Assembly (NCBI GenBank): GCA_018907035.1
Contig: JACCIC010000003.1
Location: forward strand, 6,821,001-6,885,000
Direction of reading: 5' to 3'
Source of the DNA: Sycobia sp. Sy_11
Lineage: Eukaryota > Arthropoda > Insecta > Hymenoptera > Epichrysomallidae
Length of the DNA: 64,000 nucleotides
Made by a program: the position numbers and the translations under genes. Below the pieces are notes generated by a model. The model worked only from the letters and a program-made list of their open reading frames with translations, did not search any database and had not been told where the DNA came from. Positions 23,208 to 34,587 of this stretch are shown in pieces (position 1 is the first letter of the stretch; the number at the start of each line of letters is the position of its first letter).

Positions 23208-24290
23208 CACGGAGGACGCGGGAGTACCCCCGCTCCCTTAGACGCGACTGATCCATGCATAATTCAAGCGTATCGCCCGTGCTGCACGGTCGCGTGGGGC
23301 AACGGGGCGCGACGACCGATGGACCACCAGCCCCGCGGAAACACATCGAATTTTCGGCTTAGGCGGGAAACAGAAGTCGGTGCTGGTGGGTTCGCGTGAT
23401 TCGATTTCGAATCGAGAGGGCGCCGAGTGCCTCTCTTTCCTTATGGCTGTCCCGATCGATCTGGATGTCACTCGGCCGACTGTTTTCCTTATTAAGTGGG
23501 GCCCTTCTTGTGAACTTTCTCGCACGAGCTCGGTGCATTTGAGGTTTATCATCAGCTTCTCTCAGAAATTCACTTTCAGAAAAATTATTTCAATGAGAGG
23601 AATTCAATAAGAGGAGTTGAATGATATTGACTGCAATATCAAATCGAAGATCCGAGTAACCGATTCGATTTCGGTAATTCTTTCCAAGCATTCTTTTTTT
23701 TAATACGTACTCTACTCCTATTTCGTATAAATTTTAATTCTATAGTTCAAAATTTGCTTAGACACGTATTTAACTTCTATAAGTTTATAGAAATGTTTTC
23801 CAAGATTTTAACTAAATTAAACATATTCTATTGCATCGCATCTTTTATCAGCTTTGTCTCGTATGTAAAAATCAGTACAGCGTAGATCGTAAGATTATAC
23901 TGAAGTAAAATTTTTAATGGATGTGTTACAAATCCTGAAGCTAATAAAAAATCATTTATTTCAATGATCCCTTTTTAGAAATATTTCTCTCATGATTTGT
24001 TTCGTTGGAACCGCTTGATTAGCAATCGGCAAATGTTATTCTAGAAATTCATCGCCAGCTGAAGAAGAAGAATAAATACAAAAACGAATGTTAATAAAGA
24101 ATTGAGCATTGATGTTGATATATATTAAATCGTGTAATTATCTAAACTACCGTAATTCTTGAAATACTGCGTGCGGTTTACAAGTTCAAAATAGATCACC
24201 CCTTATACACGCGTAAAATCAAGTACGAAGAGTAAACCGGTGAAAATAGTAAAAGCCTCTATCCACCCACAGAGCGAGCGGGAGCTCGTT
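23205..24290. other. CpG-rich, then AT-rich noncoding stretch
   Basis: Unique sequence up to about 23610 carries overlapping non-repetitive open frames on both strands (minus 23238-23552, plus 23380-23610). Neither has recognisable motifs or splice sites. AT-rich desert follows. Confidence 0.45.
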
Positions 24291-24560
24291 CTACCGCAAC
24301 TTTTCGACAACATTTCTTCGACTTTGGCCATTGTTATGCGCTTCCGCAGAGTCGCCGGACTGGTATTTAACATCGGCGAGCGCCTCCTGGAATTTTCCCA
24401 GCTCATCGAAGATGCTCGCACGTGTCCTCTATAACGTGACGGGCCAAAATTGCGAAAAATCGCGTCGACTCGCCTAGGTCCACGTGTCTCGCGCGCGCGA
24501 GCTGGAGCGGCTCCCGTTTTTCAAATCGAAGCCAGCCAGATTCGCGGATAGTGAGAGACT
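24291..24560 (-). pseudogene. Possible TPR-like coding relic, frameshifted
   Basis: The minus-strand frame at 24428-24291 is open for 45 codons and reads SIFDELGKFQEALADVKY, then SGDSAEAHNN, ending at a TAG. LGKFQEALAD matches the general TPR helix pattern (LG-K-[FY]-x-E-AL-AD), and AEAHNN resembles the start of the next TPR helix. Upstream, the adjacent minus frame reads FFAILARHVIEDTCEHLR before a TGA. The two frames overlap in the bases that encode CEHLR and SIFDE, as a one-base indel would produce. No intact start, splice sites or full repeats are seen, so this may be a decayed fragment or a chance match. I have no database comparison. Confidence 0.2.
24488..24501. repeat. 14-bp palindrome CTCGCGCGCGCGAG
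   Basis: Perfect palindrome with an alternating CG core. Confidence 0.9.
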
Positions 24561-24572
24561 GAGAGAGAGAGA

Positions 24573-24606
<34 letters not shown>
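24561..24606. repeat. (GA)n microsatellite, 46 bp, one interruption
   Basis: GA array interrupted once by GGG. Confidence 0.95.
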
Positions 24607-24609
<3 letters not shown>

Positions 24610-24875
24610 TTTATCTGCCATCAAATCCGCGCGAGCATGGAGCCGGAGGGGCGCATTGTCCCGTAAATCATGGGAATGACTGTATAAATCGAAACTATAC
24701 AGTGCTGCTACCACTGTCACCGACGCCGCAGCCGCCGCGCCAGCGCGCGGCTCGAAACTTTCCGTATTCGTCGCCGCGAGGACTTTTAGCGTTTCGTCCT
24801 TCGGACAACTACCTCCCCCTCTCCGGTCCTGCCCATCCCCCCTCTCACCAATCATCCTCTCTTTTTTTAACTTTG

Positions 24876-24881
<6 letters not shown>
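24607..24881. other. GC-rich noncoding spacer
   Basis: CpG-rich sequence without arrays between a GA and a CA repeat. No gene signal is seen. Confidence 0.5.
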
Positions 24882-24945
<64 letters not shown>

Positions 24946-24952
24946 CACACAC
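24882..24952. repeat. (CA)n microsatellite, about 71 bp
   Basis: CA array with a single CG substitution at 24939, among the longest arrays of the window. Confidence 0.95.
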
Positions 24953-25111
24953 GCACATATAAAAATATACGCGCGAGTGCGTACATGTACTGCTGCCGCG
25001 TCGCGATAGAGAGGGGGTGGGGTTAGGAAGGACGGGCAGCACGAGAGCGCGAGCGAAGCGTACCGCTTGATAGATCTGTTTTGACGTTTTAGCGCGCCGT
25101 AAGAGGATTGG

Positions 25112-25119
25112 TATAAAAG
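25112..25119 (+). promoter_or_regulatory. TATA-box candidate TATAAAAG
   Basis: A perfect match to the metazoan TATA-box consensus, followed by pyrimidine-rich sequence. About 30 bases downstream CCGTTC only weakly resembles an initiator, and no transcript structure is visible. Such octamers also occur by chance. Confidence 0.15.
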
Positions 25120-25435
25120 AGAATGGCAATCTAGATAAGCCGTTCTTCCTTCTCTCTATATTCTTCCACACGCTCTCGCACGCTCGCCCGTTGTCCCCCT
25201 CCCCTTCTCATTCTTTGTGTCTCTGTCTTCCTCCGTTATTCTCTTGCTCTTTTTCTCGCCCTCTCGTTTACTATATACGTGTATATAACGAGCGAGCCGG
25301 GCGGTGCGAGCTGGTCTAAAAAAAATCCCACGGCTATTTATAGGGCAGCCTCTTTCGATTGTTTTTCACTGGCTAATTGTTTTATCGCTCATCGCATTTG
25401 GCGCTCGGCTCTTGAACGTGAATCCAGCAAATAAG

Positions 25436-25437
<2 letters not shown>

Positions 25438-25481
<44 letters not shown>
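25438..25481. repeat. (AT)22 microsatellite
   Basis: Perfect AT array of 44 bp. Confidence 0.95.
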
Positions 25482-25484
<3 letters not shown>

Positions 25485-26273
25485 TTCTTTTCTTCTCAGT
25501 GTTATACTGAATCTTTTTATTTTCTTTCTCTTTCTTCTCCTTCTCGCATCGATCTCCCGACCCACTTCCTATAGACTGCGAAAGGCAGCTTCATATAAAT
25601 GTGGATGAGGATTGAGAGGAGGAGGGAGGTGAAAAAGGATTAACAAATTTTGGTTCTTTCGCAATCGGGAGAACAGAGAATGCTGTTTTCACACGATTTA
25701 ACGAATACAGATTCTATACATGTACAAGTAAGATAAGTACTGGTACTTAATCATTGTAAAACTGATCGATAAATTGGCCAAACTTATATATTCTAAATTA
25801 TTCTAAATATTAAAGCTTATGATAAATATTATTTATATAGGTAATTAATGTAATTAACGTTTTCATAGGAAAGGGGTGAATTATTCGCCATAGTCCCAGC
25901 TTCTATGCATATATATATATATCGGCAATGAAAAATTTTTCGTAAAGTGTACCACTATAGGTTTCGCCAAAGGCGAATGTATATACTAAGATGACAATAC
26001 TAATTAACAAGAAATATTTTTAAAAATATATTATTCCATTCTTTTCTCTTTTCTCTTATCAATATCTTCTTTTGATAATTTAGTTTCTATATTAATTAAT
26101 ACTTCAGCAAAAATCAAAACTTTTTACGCTCAATGATCATTTTCTTCTTTCGCTATAAAAATCTAATTAAATCTAATTTACGAAACTGTACTCTGCTGCT
26201 CTACTAAATCAAAAGTGCTCGTCTTGTAAACACGTGTATATATATATACGCTCTCCTTCTTCTTTCTTCGCTA

Positions 26274-26913
26274 CCCCCCCCCCCAAATGACCCACTCCAC
26301 CCTCAATAAAGCCCCACTACAATATTACACTTTTCCCCCTTCCGCTTCTCGCGGACCCAGGCGCAATACCTCGGCTAATTGAGCGCGAAAATGTGCCTTC
26401 CCTCCCCCACCTACGTACCAATAAATTCGCCCTCTCGCCACCACTATCTACTTCCCCCTCGACAGACCTTCCGCTCCTCGTCCCTCCCCGGCGCCCACCA
26501 CCGGCAAAACCCAATAATACAGTCGTACAAAAACACGGGATTTACATTCGCGAGCGGCGGGCGAACGCAATTTTCCTACCGAAAGAGGTTGCGGAAGACA
26601 GGAGGAGGAGGAGGAGGAGGAAGAGAGCCCGTGCACCTCGGATCGCTTTATTGTTTCAAATTAGCATTGTTCTCCTGCCCCTCCGTCCGCCGCCGAAGAA
26701 ACGTTCCACTGATTAACCGCGCGAGCGCCGTCGGTATCTTCTCTGCTGCCCCCCCCAGCCCTCGCTTCGCTCGTCTCGCTTTTTAAGCTAATTTCCGCGC
26801 GCTCACTTGCTCGTTCGGACGCGCGCAGACGTCGCCGTTACATATGTAGCGTGCAGCTGACTAGCCCGTGATATCGTGTATTACTGTATGAACGATACTC
26901 GCGCATTATATAT

Positions 26914-26915
<2 letters not shown>
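26274..26915. other. CpG-rich island with C11 run and (GGA)n
   Basis: Begins with a C11 run at 26274-26284. A (GGA)n tract lies at 26601-26620. The open frames come from repeats and CpG richness. No gene is supported. Confidence 0.5.

Positions 26916-26990
<75 letters not shown>
26916..26990. repeat. (GT)n microsatellite, 75 bp
   Basis: Perfect GT array, the longest uninterrupted dinucleotide array in the window, continuing as degenerate GC/GT steps to about 27008. Confidence 0.95.
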
Positions 26991-26994
<4 letters not shown>

Positions 26995-27061
26995 TGTGCG
27001 TGTGCATGTATTTATGCATGCATGTACATATGTTATAGGGAGAGAGTATCGAGAGCTCTTT

Positions 27062-27065
<4 letters not shown>

Positions 27066-27122
<57 letters not shown>
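27066..27122. repeat. (CT)n microsatellite, 57 bp
   Basis: Perfect CT array only 75 bp after the long GT array. Confidence 0.95.
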
Positions 27123-27127
<5 letters not shown>

Positions 27128-27467
27128 TCAATCGCGGCGCGCGATCCCTCCGTCACGGTTCTCTCTATCCCGCGCTCTGTAGAAGTTAGCACGAGCTGCG
27201 GTGGATAAGGTCACCGAACCCTTGGCGTTTTGCACGCCTGTTCGTTAGTCGTATATTTTTTTTTTATATACATATGTGCATTATATATGCGAAGCACATG
27301 CAGAGCCACGGCGCGATTTACGAGCACCGGGCTGGTTACGGATTAATCAGTTATCGCGGCAGCACGGTCGAATCAAGGGAGAGAGACAGAGAGAGAGGGT
27401 AAACGAGTAAGCAACGCTCCTGTTGCTCTTTCGCCTTTTACTCCACACCAAGTATCGGCTTGGTTGT

Positions 27468-27526
<59 letters not shown>

Positions 27527-28170
27527 TAATATATTAATATACAGAGCTCTGACGATGTGCTAGCGGACTCGTCTATGCGCTCGGCACTCGCGTGGATGAT
27601 TAATGCCAAGAGAGAAGTAGTTTTGATATATGCTCGAATTTTATGACGCGAAACTGTGGACTGCGGGTAAAGCACGCCTAGCTCTCGAGGTTCCTATGCC
27701 TCCTAATAGAAATCCAATGAATAATAATGGGTAAGGACGTGGCGCATACATATATATATTTTGTGTTTTTATAGGCTTGCCATCCTGATTTATAGCCCCC
27801 TCTTATATCTCTGTATCGGTTCTGGTACTGCTCCTGCGGTCGCTGAAGCTGTAACGATCCAATTAATAAACACGCGGCTCAGCTCTGTACGGCTTTTACT
27901 TTCATTTCGATTTTTTTCTGCGTCCATTTTGCATTCTGTAATGCTGTGACGGGGGGGGGGGGAGTGGCAGCTCCTAATGGATCCAATAATCCGTTGCAAC
28001 ACACGTGCTTGTACGACCGCTTTTGCATACGTTACAATGTTACTTTTATCTTTGGTGAGTCAGCCTTGTACGGATCTGGAGACATTCTCTATCTCTCTTT
28101 TCATTTTCGCGCGCGTCATAATTCCGCGTATACACCGATCCAATTCCAAGTGTATTTTTCATGTCGACAT
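27123..28170. other. Mixed noncoding stretch
   Basis: CpG-rich unique sequence with a TA array and a G12 run at 27951-27962. A GTGAGT donor-like site at 28055 has no supported exon before it. Confidence 0.5.
27473..27522. repeat. (TA)25 microsatellite
   Basis: Perfect TA array of 50 bp. Confidence 0.95.
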
Positions 28171-28339
28171 CCCATCATTATTATTACTTTATTATTATTC
28201 ATTTTATTATTTTGATTACTATTCTGTTTATTATTATTTATTATTATTATTCTTTATTATTATTAATTATTTTTGTTATTAATTATTTGTATTATTAATT
28301 ATTGTTATTAATAATTATTTTTATTATTATTGTTATTAG
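28171..28339. repeat. ATT/TTA low-complexity tract, about 170 bp
   Basis: Degenerate ATT trinucleotide-rich sequence, almost free of G and C, containing TTATTA and ATTAATTATT units. Confidence 0.9.
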
Positions 28340-28860
28340 TAAAAGGAGGATATCTCTATACGAGCGATATAACCGAACTAATAAGATCGTCAGCCTCTTT
28401 TCTTCGCGCGCTCGACGCGGATAGGATCACCTCGGGGAGCTACAAAGAAAAAATCCCCTCGGAGCACAGAAACCGAGTGCAGCGCGCGAGAGCCACCCTG
28501 ATGAAATGAAAAATCTTTGGAAAAGAGGACGGAGTGCGGTGCTGCCGCGCTAAGGACTAAGGGCTAAGAAACACGTATAAAGTATAAAAAAAAAGAAAAG
28601 AAAAAAAAAGGGAAAAGTAGAAAAAAAAAATGAAAAAGCCCTGCGCCGCCGCTATCCCATAAAACCTGCACGGAAGGAAGATCCAGGCTCCGTGCGTCGG
28701 GCCTGGAGGGGGGGGGGGTACGAGAGTGGGCGTTGTGGGAGGCATTACCCCGAGAGCAGGTAAGTGCGCGCACGCGCGGGCGTCCCGGTGAATTGCCGGG
28801 CTGCGGGCTCCATAAAAGCGGTTTACGGCAGAGTCTTCCTTGCTTTCTCTCCTCCCTCCA

Positions 28861-28868
<8 letters not shown>
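28340..28868. other. CpG-rich noncoding stretch with A-rich and G11 runs
   Basis: Includes an A-rich segment at 28584-28631 and a G11 run at 28708-28718. A consensus CAG/GTAAGTG donor-like site sits at 28758/28759 on the plus strand. The sequence before it shows no acceptor and no convincing frame. It could at most be a noncoding first exon. Confidence 0.45.

Positions 28869-28906
<38 letters not shown>
28869..28906. repeat. (TC)19 microsatellite
   Basis: Perfect TC array of 38 bp. Confidence 0.95.
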
Positions 28907-28909
<3 letters not shown>

Positions 28910-31099
28910 CTCTTTCTCTTGGTCTCGTTACTCCGCGGAGATGCTGTCGCAAGCGACTCGAGCCCTGTCCTCCGCCGGTTCTTTTGTACCGTGCGTCGGC
29001 GGAATGAAAGGTTTAACGGCGACATGGTCGGGAGATGGGTTGGAATTAAAGATTTTCGAACAAAAAGTCATGATTATGACGTGTTAATCCTCGATGATAG
29101 TGCAAAAGAATAACGATTCTATTGGGACAATTTATTCGAGACTCGTTTTCTTAATAAATGACATTACTGAGACGTTTCTGTATTCCAAGCAAACGCCGCA
29201 ACAGCTATGGGGAAAAATATCAACCAATGTTCAAAAGTTGAAAAATAATAAAAACTTTTGACGCTCGATTCGAGTATGATGAAAAAAAGTCGAAAAGGAG
29301 AAAGAGATGAGTAATAAAGACAGACGTGGTGTAATAGACAGGGCAGCACTCGTGTTCCATTATACCTGTGTGCTTTTCTACAATTGCGCAAGATCGTAAA
29401 AGCTCAAAATCCACCTCGGTAGTGGCGCGGGCGGTGGGAATGACTAATTTAAACGAAAGCGCAGAAGAAGAAGGAGATCGAGGGGCACGAGCAGAGAGAG
29501 AGAGAGAGAGAGCGAGAGAGAATGGGGGAGTATCTAAGACGGATAGGAGCGCAGAGTAAGTGAAAAGTTGCGAATGAGCAGGGAAGCCCACCCGAAGGCT
29601 CGGAATGTAATTCGATACAGGTCGTGGCGTTCTTGCATGGCGCATTTGCCTCCTGTTGAATTCTGTCGCTTAATTAAACTCGGCGACGTGTCGAAGAAAT
29701 CGGAGAAAGGCGACGTGAGGCGGACCGAAGCTTGAGCTTTTCAGGGCGCGACACGCAAAGCTCCGCGGGCGTCTCTAGGTAGCGTCGTGAGCCAATAGAG
29801 GAGAGATCGGCTATCGATCGTATCATCGGTATATCGTAGATTCCGCGGATAGCGAACGAGCAGCGAAATTTCTGGGTCGCCCGAGCATCGGCATCGTTCT
29901 TAAAGCGAAAGACAGTGATGATTAACGCCGAAGACGAACCCGAGGATTCTCATGAAGCCTTGTATATTTTTGGAAAACAAGAGGCTCTTTGTAGCCGGAA
30001 AACTGCGCGCGGCCGGATAATTTTCGCGAGCAACGAAGACGAAGTGTAAATAAATAAAAAATAAAGGAAGCCCAATAGCGAAACTCCCCTTCCTTTGATC
30101 CGTCTCGGAACTCGGCAGCTATCCTTCCTTCGGCTTGGTGCAGAGGCGAAGACTTCGTTCATATTTTTTTTTTTTTTTCACGTACCTCTTGGAACCGTGG
30201 ACGTTGCACCCTCGAGGATTGTGTCTTAAAACTCTTTCCTCTCTTTGTTTTCGCCCAAGTCGAACAAAGTTTCGCTTAATGAGCGCGATGTTTAATAAGT
30301 TCCCGCTCTCCGACTTTTTCCACGAGCCGCGTAGGTCGGGCCTTAGTATATAGAAATATATAGAAACCGTTACCGGTTTTTTTTTTTAATTTTACGCCGA
30401 GAGCGCTTCTTGCAGCGGCGTACCTCGTCTCTTAGCGAGAACTTAAGAAGTACAAGCTTTTGTCCCTCCGACGTTATTGTGAAAATATTTCGATCTGAAG
30501 GCAAATATCACATAATGACTCCTGTCTTTATTGACGCTTTATTCATTCCATTTATACGCTATAGCAATTTGAATTCATTCGTGTCGAAACAGCGGAATAT
30601 ACATATGAATAGGATGAATAAGAAAAAACTCGAAGAAATGTAACAGTACAATTCTGTGGCTCTAATCAGATAACTATGACTACTTCTGTAATTAATTGCG
30701 AGACAGCCTCGTGTTACGGGAAGGTATAAAGCGAGAGGGGGACGAGAGCGAGATATTTTAATAAACTTGTGCAACAAGCATTATCCGTGTATATACATGT
30801 ATTTTACACGTGTAGACGAGCGAGAGAAGCCACTACGGGGTGTCCAGATCGATGGATCGCGTGTGTGTCGCCGGTGCGCGTTTAATGCCCGGTTGTCACG
30901 GTACTGCGGTTAATGGACGGGTAAAAAAAACGCGCTCGAATGATTTTCCGGAAGTCCCGCGGAGGAAATTGAGATTTGGCGCGCGAGAAGCATTACCCGG
31001 GGCGCTCGGATATATAGATTGCGCGCTATTTCAGCGCGAGAGAGCTTTTTGATTTAAAACTTATTTCCATCAGGCGCTGAAGCGGGGAGGGAGGCGAGA
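28907..31099. other. Unique noncoding stretch, moderately CpG-rich
   Basis: Largely unique DNA with one GA array and a T15 run at 30164-30178. The segment at 30840-31060 is CpG-rich with CGGTTAATGG and TTTAATGCCC. It has the look of regulatory DNA, but nothing specific can be named. Confidence 0.45.
29493..29512. repeat. (AG)10 microsatellite
   Basis: Short perfect AG array extended by CGAGAGAG. Confidence 0.9.
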
Positions 31100-31680
31100 G
31101 AGATCGTAAAAATATCGGATTTCCCAGAAGGCACCTTTGTGGACTCCAGAGATTATTATGAATATATATTGTTCATAACTTTTTTTTGACGTTGCGAAAT
31201 GCAAAGCTTCGTTCGAGGAATGACAATGCACGAGATACTGGTGTGTAAGCGAGCTATTATCGAAGCTAGCGGTTTGAATTTCTTTTTGATGTGGAAATTA
31301 CATTGTTTTTTTTTTCATTTGTGAGGAAAACATGCATGAATTAATATAGAACTGAATTTATTGGTTAATTTTTTCACTGCTAATATACTAGATTGTTCTG
31401 AAAATTCTGAAATGAATTTTTCTAAACACCTACATTCTTTTATATTACTATTATTGAGATGAAATAAATATATTTGACAATACCCATTACAAATTATCGG
31501 AGGTATGTTTCAGTTTATTCAATAAAAAATATGACAAATAAAGGACTCACTTTGCTTAAAGTAATTTAAAGAAATCCAATTTTCTAACGGCTCTGTAGAA
31601 TATTTACAAACAGCATTTCCACATACAATCCGAACATTTCGAATATATTTCAATATCATCATCCGCTTTTTACCGTGGTC
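31100..31680. other. AT-rich noncoding stretch
   Basis: Unique AT-rich sequence. The minus-strand frame running into it from 31776 crosses a GTGAGT donor-like site at about 31552-31557, but has no recognisable motif. Confidence 0.5.
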
Positions 31681-31685
31681 TTCCA

Positions 31686-31706
31686 CCCTTCTCCCCACCC
31701 CTCCCC
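31686..31706 (-). other. G-quadruplex motif on the minus strand
   Basis: C-tracts CCC, CCCC, CCCC and CCCC with loops of 4, 1 and 1 bases on the plus strand, so the minus strand carries a compact G-quadruplex motif. Confidence 0.75.
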
Positions 31707-33539
31707 ACCGTGACTTTTTACAACCGCTCCAACACGCAATCTCCTCCCGCGTCTCATCCGCTAAAGCTGCTTGCAAATCTTCCGAGCCCCCCTCCCACCC
31801 GCGTCTGACCTGACCCCGAAACTTCCACTGGTCGCCCCAGCGCCCTGCCAGACTGCCGGAGCGAATTTACATTCGTCGCCGCAGTTTCTCTCGCCAAATG
31901 CCACCCGTCCCACCCGTCCCCTTGGATCCCCGGCACTTTTCGCCCGGCATTTCTTTCGCATTCCGCGCTGTTCGCGCGGCAGTTCCGTGCTCTCTTGCTT
32001 GCCCCGCCCCCTCCCCCCGACCCTTCGTGTTCCGTGCGATCGGCAACTCCGCGGGTCACAGCGCAAGGGCGATCGGCTCGCCCCGAGGAATTTGATATCG
32101 AATTCCTCCACCTTCGAACGTCGCGCGACATTCGCAGAAAAGTCGCAGAGACGGGGGTGGTGGAGGGGGGCGCGAGTACGCCGGGGTTGAGCGAGGGGCA
32201 GGGGAAGCGAGAAACGAGGGAAAAATGGTCGAGTCAGAGGTCCATTATATTCGCGGGGGAGGGACGCAGAATGGCTTGGCGGCGGGGTTGACGCCGGGGG
32301 GTGGGACAGTTATATAAGAGTAGCCGCGCGTCGAGTCGTTCGACGAGCCATAGGAATCCACGAAATTACAGCGGAATGGATAATAACCGCTTTCACTTCG
32401 AGAATTTTACGCCCGGTTCTCGTCGCCACCGCTCGAGCCCCGAGCGCGTCGGTGCAATTTTCGAGATAGCCAATGCAGACGCTACAGGCGCGCGCCCGCC
32501 CGACGTTTGACGAGCCCTTCTTCTTTTGTGTCTCCGATCCCATCCCCGAGCCCTCGTGACGCTTAATCGCCTCTTCTTTTTTTTAAGCGCCCCGCTGAAT
32601 CTCTCCGTGCGCATTTTTATCGGCTCGTATAGTGGACCAGGGGTGGGGTTGAATTTTCACGGAGCAATGGTGCGTTCCTCTTTTGTTTATCGGCCGAGTT
32701 AGATTCAGTCGAGGAGGGGGTATGGTGGAGGCTGGAAGGGAGGATGGGGAAAGTTTCTATACGATGGAGCGCGCGTACGCGGTGAAAATATCGCTGTCGA
32801 ATGTATACGTATATCTATATCGTCGAAGGAGGAGGGAAGATTAATTATAGCTCGCGAGAACGTAGCGTGTAAAGCTGAGTAATGCGAAATATTACTGCGC
32901 GGGGCGCGCGCTCATCTCCTCGATCGCGTAAATTTATCGCACGGTACATAACTTTCGTTTTTACGCCCAAAATATGGCTCTGGTTTTTTTTCTTCTTCTG
33001 TTCTTTCTTTGTAATTTACGTTCGCGCTGGCTTATTACCCATCAATATTACTCTAAAATAAAGGAAAAATTATAGTCACAGAGCCAATGGAATTGTTCGT
33101 AAATTCATGGCAGTTAGCGGAGAACTCGAAAATTAATAAAAAATCGCGTCGATCACAAAGAAACTGCTGTACTGCTTTATTCATTGCAAAATACTATTTA
33201 ATATCACAAAAAGGAAAGTATATAATACACCTCATTTGAAACATCATCAATTATACAACATCGAGTAGCAAATAGATAAATATGTAGCTGGATGAATGTT
33301 TGTTTGTATGAATACGATATAAAATAAAATGGAAAAAAGGGAGAGAGAGAGAACAGAGGCGAGAACTGTACGACGAATATCACAGCGCTGTCGTCTGCCT
33401 GCATAATGAACCGTGGAAATTGCGCGGTCGTCGGAGCAACAATGTTCTCGGGAAAATATCCCAGTACATTCTGGCCTCTCTCGTCGATCGGCCAGGAATT
33501 TCGGTGTAATTCGAGAGCGTCTCCATCGCATATATATAG

Positions 33540-33541
<2 letters not shown>
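31707..33541. other. CpG-rich island, no supported gene
   Basis: Very CpG-rich from 31760 to about 32600. Overlapping open frames on both strands reach 139 codons because stops are rare. They share no splice sites or motifs. The later part is unique DNA with TTTACG and AATTTATCG motifs. Confidence 0.5.
32311..32318 (+). promoter_or_regulatory. TATA-box candidate TATATAAG
   Basis: A TATA-like octamer between CpG-rich blocks, with TCGTTC about 27 bases downstream as a weak initiator-like string. No transcript structure supports it. Confidence 0.15.

Positions 33542-33619
<78 letters not shown>
33542..33619. repeat. Compound (TA)n-(GA)n microsatellite
   Basis: A TA array at 33542-33582 passes directly into a GA array at 33583-33619. 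The pair encodes the YIYIYI/ERERER open frames seen here. Confidence 0.95.
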
Positions 33620-33625
<6 letters not shown>

Positions 33626-33891
33626 TATTCTCTTCCAAATATCCGCGCGCCTGTGGCTCTCCCATTTCCACTCGACACCCTCTGGCACCACTAACGCCAG
33701 CGTTTCTCATATAACGCCGCCAAGAAAAAGGCGGCATCAGTGGCGTCCTCCGTACGAGATCGCGAGGAGGATGCGTTCTCCTTTATATTGCATCGCGAGA
33801 GTACGCGAAAGGAGGCGACGCCGTGATAGTGGCACTCCTACCCTCTTTCTCGTTCTCGTACTTCGCTTCTTCGCTTCTTGGCTTAGACCTC
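33620..33891. other. CpG-rich unique spacer
   Basis: Unique sequence with no arrays and no supported gene. Confidence 0.5.
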
Positions 33892-33920
33892 GGAGAGAGG
33901 GAGAAAGAGAGAGACAGAGG

Positions 33921-33965
<45 letters not shown>

Positions 33966-33966
33966 G
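33892..33966. repeat. GA-rich array, interrupted
   Basis: About 75 bp of GA repeats with scattered C and AA interruptions. Confidence 0.9.
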
Positions 33967-34353
33967 GCGGATGAAAGAGAGACGAGGATAAAGAGCGAGC
34001 AGCCGGTAGCGTTTATGAAAATTGCGGTACTTCGGGAACCTATACGAGAGGGCGGGGTGGGGTGAGGTTGCGAATCGTTGCCAGGACACTGCTTTTGAAA
34101 CTGCCAAGGGTTATTCTTTTCTCTTCGCGTCCTGCGCAGGTTTGGTGCCCGTTGCAACGCCCCGATCCAACCTTCCCCTCCGCCGCTGCGCCACAGCCGC
34201 TCCCAGTCTTTTTTATATCGGGACCCGGAAGAAAAAAGTTACAAAGCTGATTCATCGCCCCCGGGGACTTCGGTGAGCTGCGTTCCGCGATTTTAAACGC
34301 GCTTTTAATGCTTCAGTTTATCTTGACGAGATAATAAACTGAGGGAGTGAGAA

Positions 34354-34357
<4 letters not shown>
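33967..34357. other. Unique GC-rich spacer
   Basis: CpG-rich unique sequence between two GA arrays. No gene is supported. Confidence 0.5.

Positions 34358-34410
<53 letters not shown>
34358..34410. repeat. (AG)n microsatellite, 53 bp
   Basis: Perfect AG array forming the left flank of a unique island. Confidence 0.95.
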
Positions 34411-34417
<7 letters not shown>

Positions 34418-34542
34418 GACCGGTATAAGCACGCGCTATTTAATTACGGAGCTTAATTTATCGTGACAGGCTTTATGTAATGAGCGGCCCTTTTTTCTTT
34501 CCGGCCGCCTTTATCAAAGCGAAATGTGCCTCCTTTTGTTTC

Positions 34543-34545
<3 letters not shown>
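34411..34545. promoter_or_regulatory. Unique island between inverted GA and CT arrays
   Basis: A 135-bp non-repetitive segment bounded by (AG)n and (CT)n. It holds TTTAATTACGG, CTTAATTTATCG, TTTATGTAATGAG and TTTATCAAAG. These resemble homeodomain TAATTA cores, Abd-B/Caudal-type TTTATG sites and a TCF-like CAAAG. Motif density and isolation suggest a cis-regulatory element. This is inference only. Confidence 0.25.

Positions 34546-34584
<39 letters not shown>
34546..34584. repeat. (CT)n microsatellite, 39 bp
   Basis: Perfect CT array, the inverted partner of the AG array at 34358-34410. Confidence 0.95.

Positions 34585-34587
<3 letters not shown>

Larger units (their letters stand above)
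24953..26273. other. Noncoding; pyrimidine-rich, then AT-rich
   Basis: GC- and pyrimidine-rich sequence to about 25560 holds a TATA-box candidate. Unique AT-rich sequence follows. No supported gene. Confidence 0.5.

Noticed and set aside
28755..28766. Consensus CAG/GTAAGTG donor on the plus strand
   Set aside because: The preceding sequence is G-rich, with no acceptor, no promoter motif and no coding frame. An isolated donor match is expected by chance in 64 kb.
31754..32291. Overlapping frames up to 139 codons on both strands
   Set aside because: CpG-rich DNA with few stops. Sense and antisense are equally open, and no motif or splice site is present.
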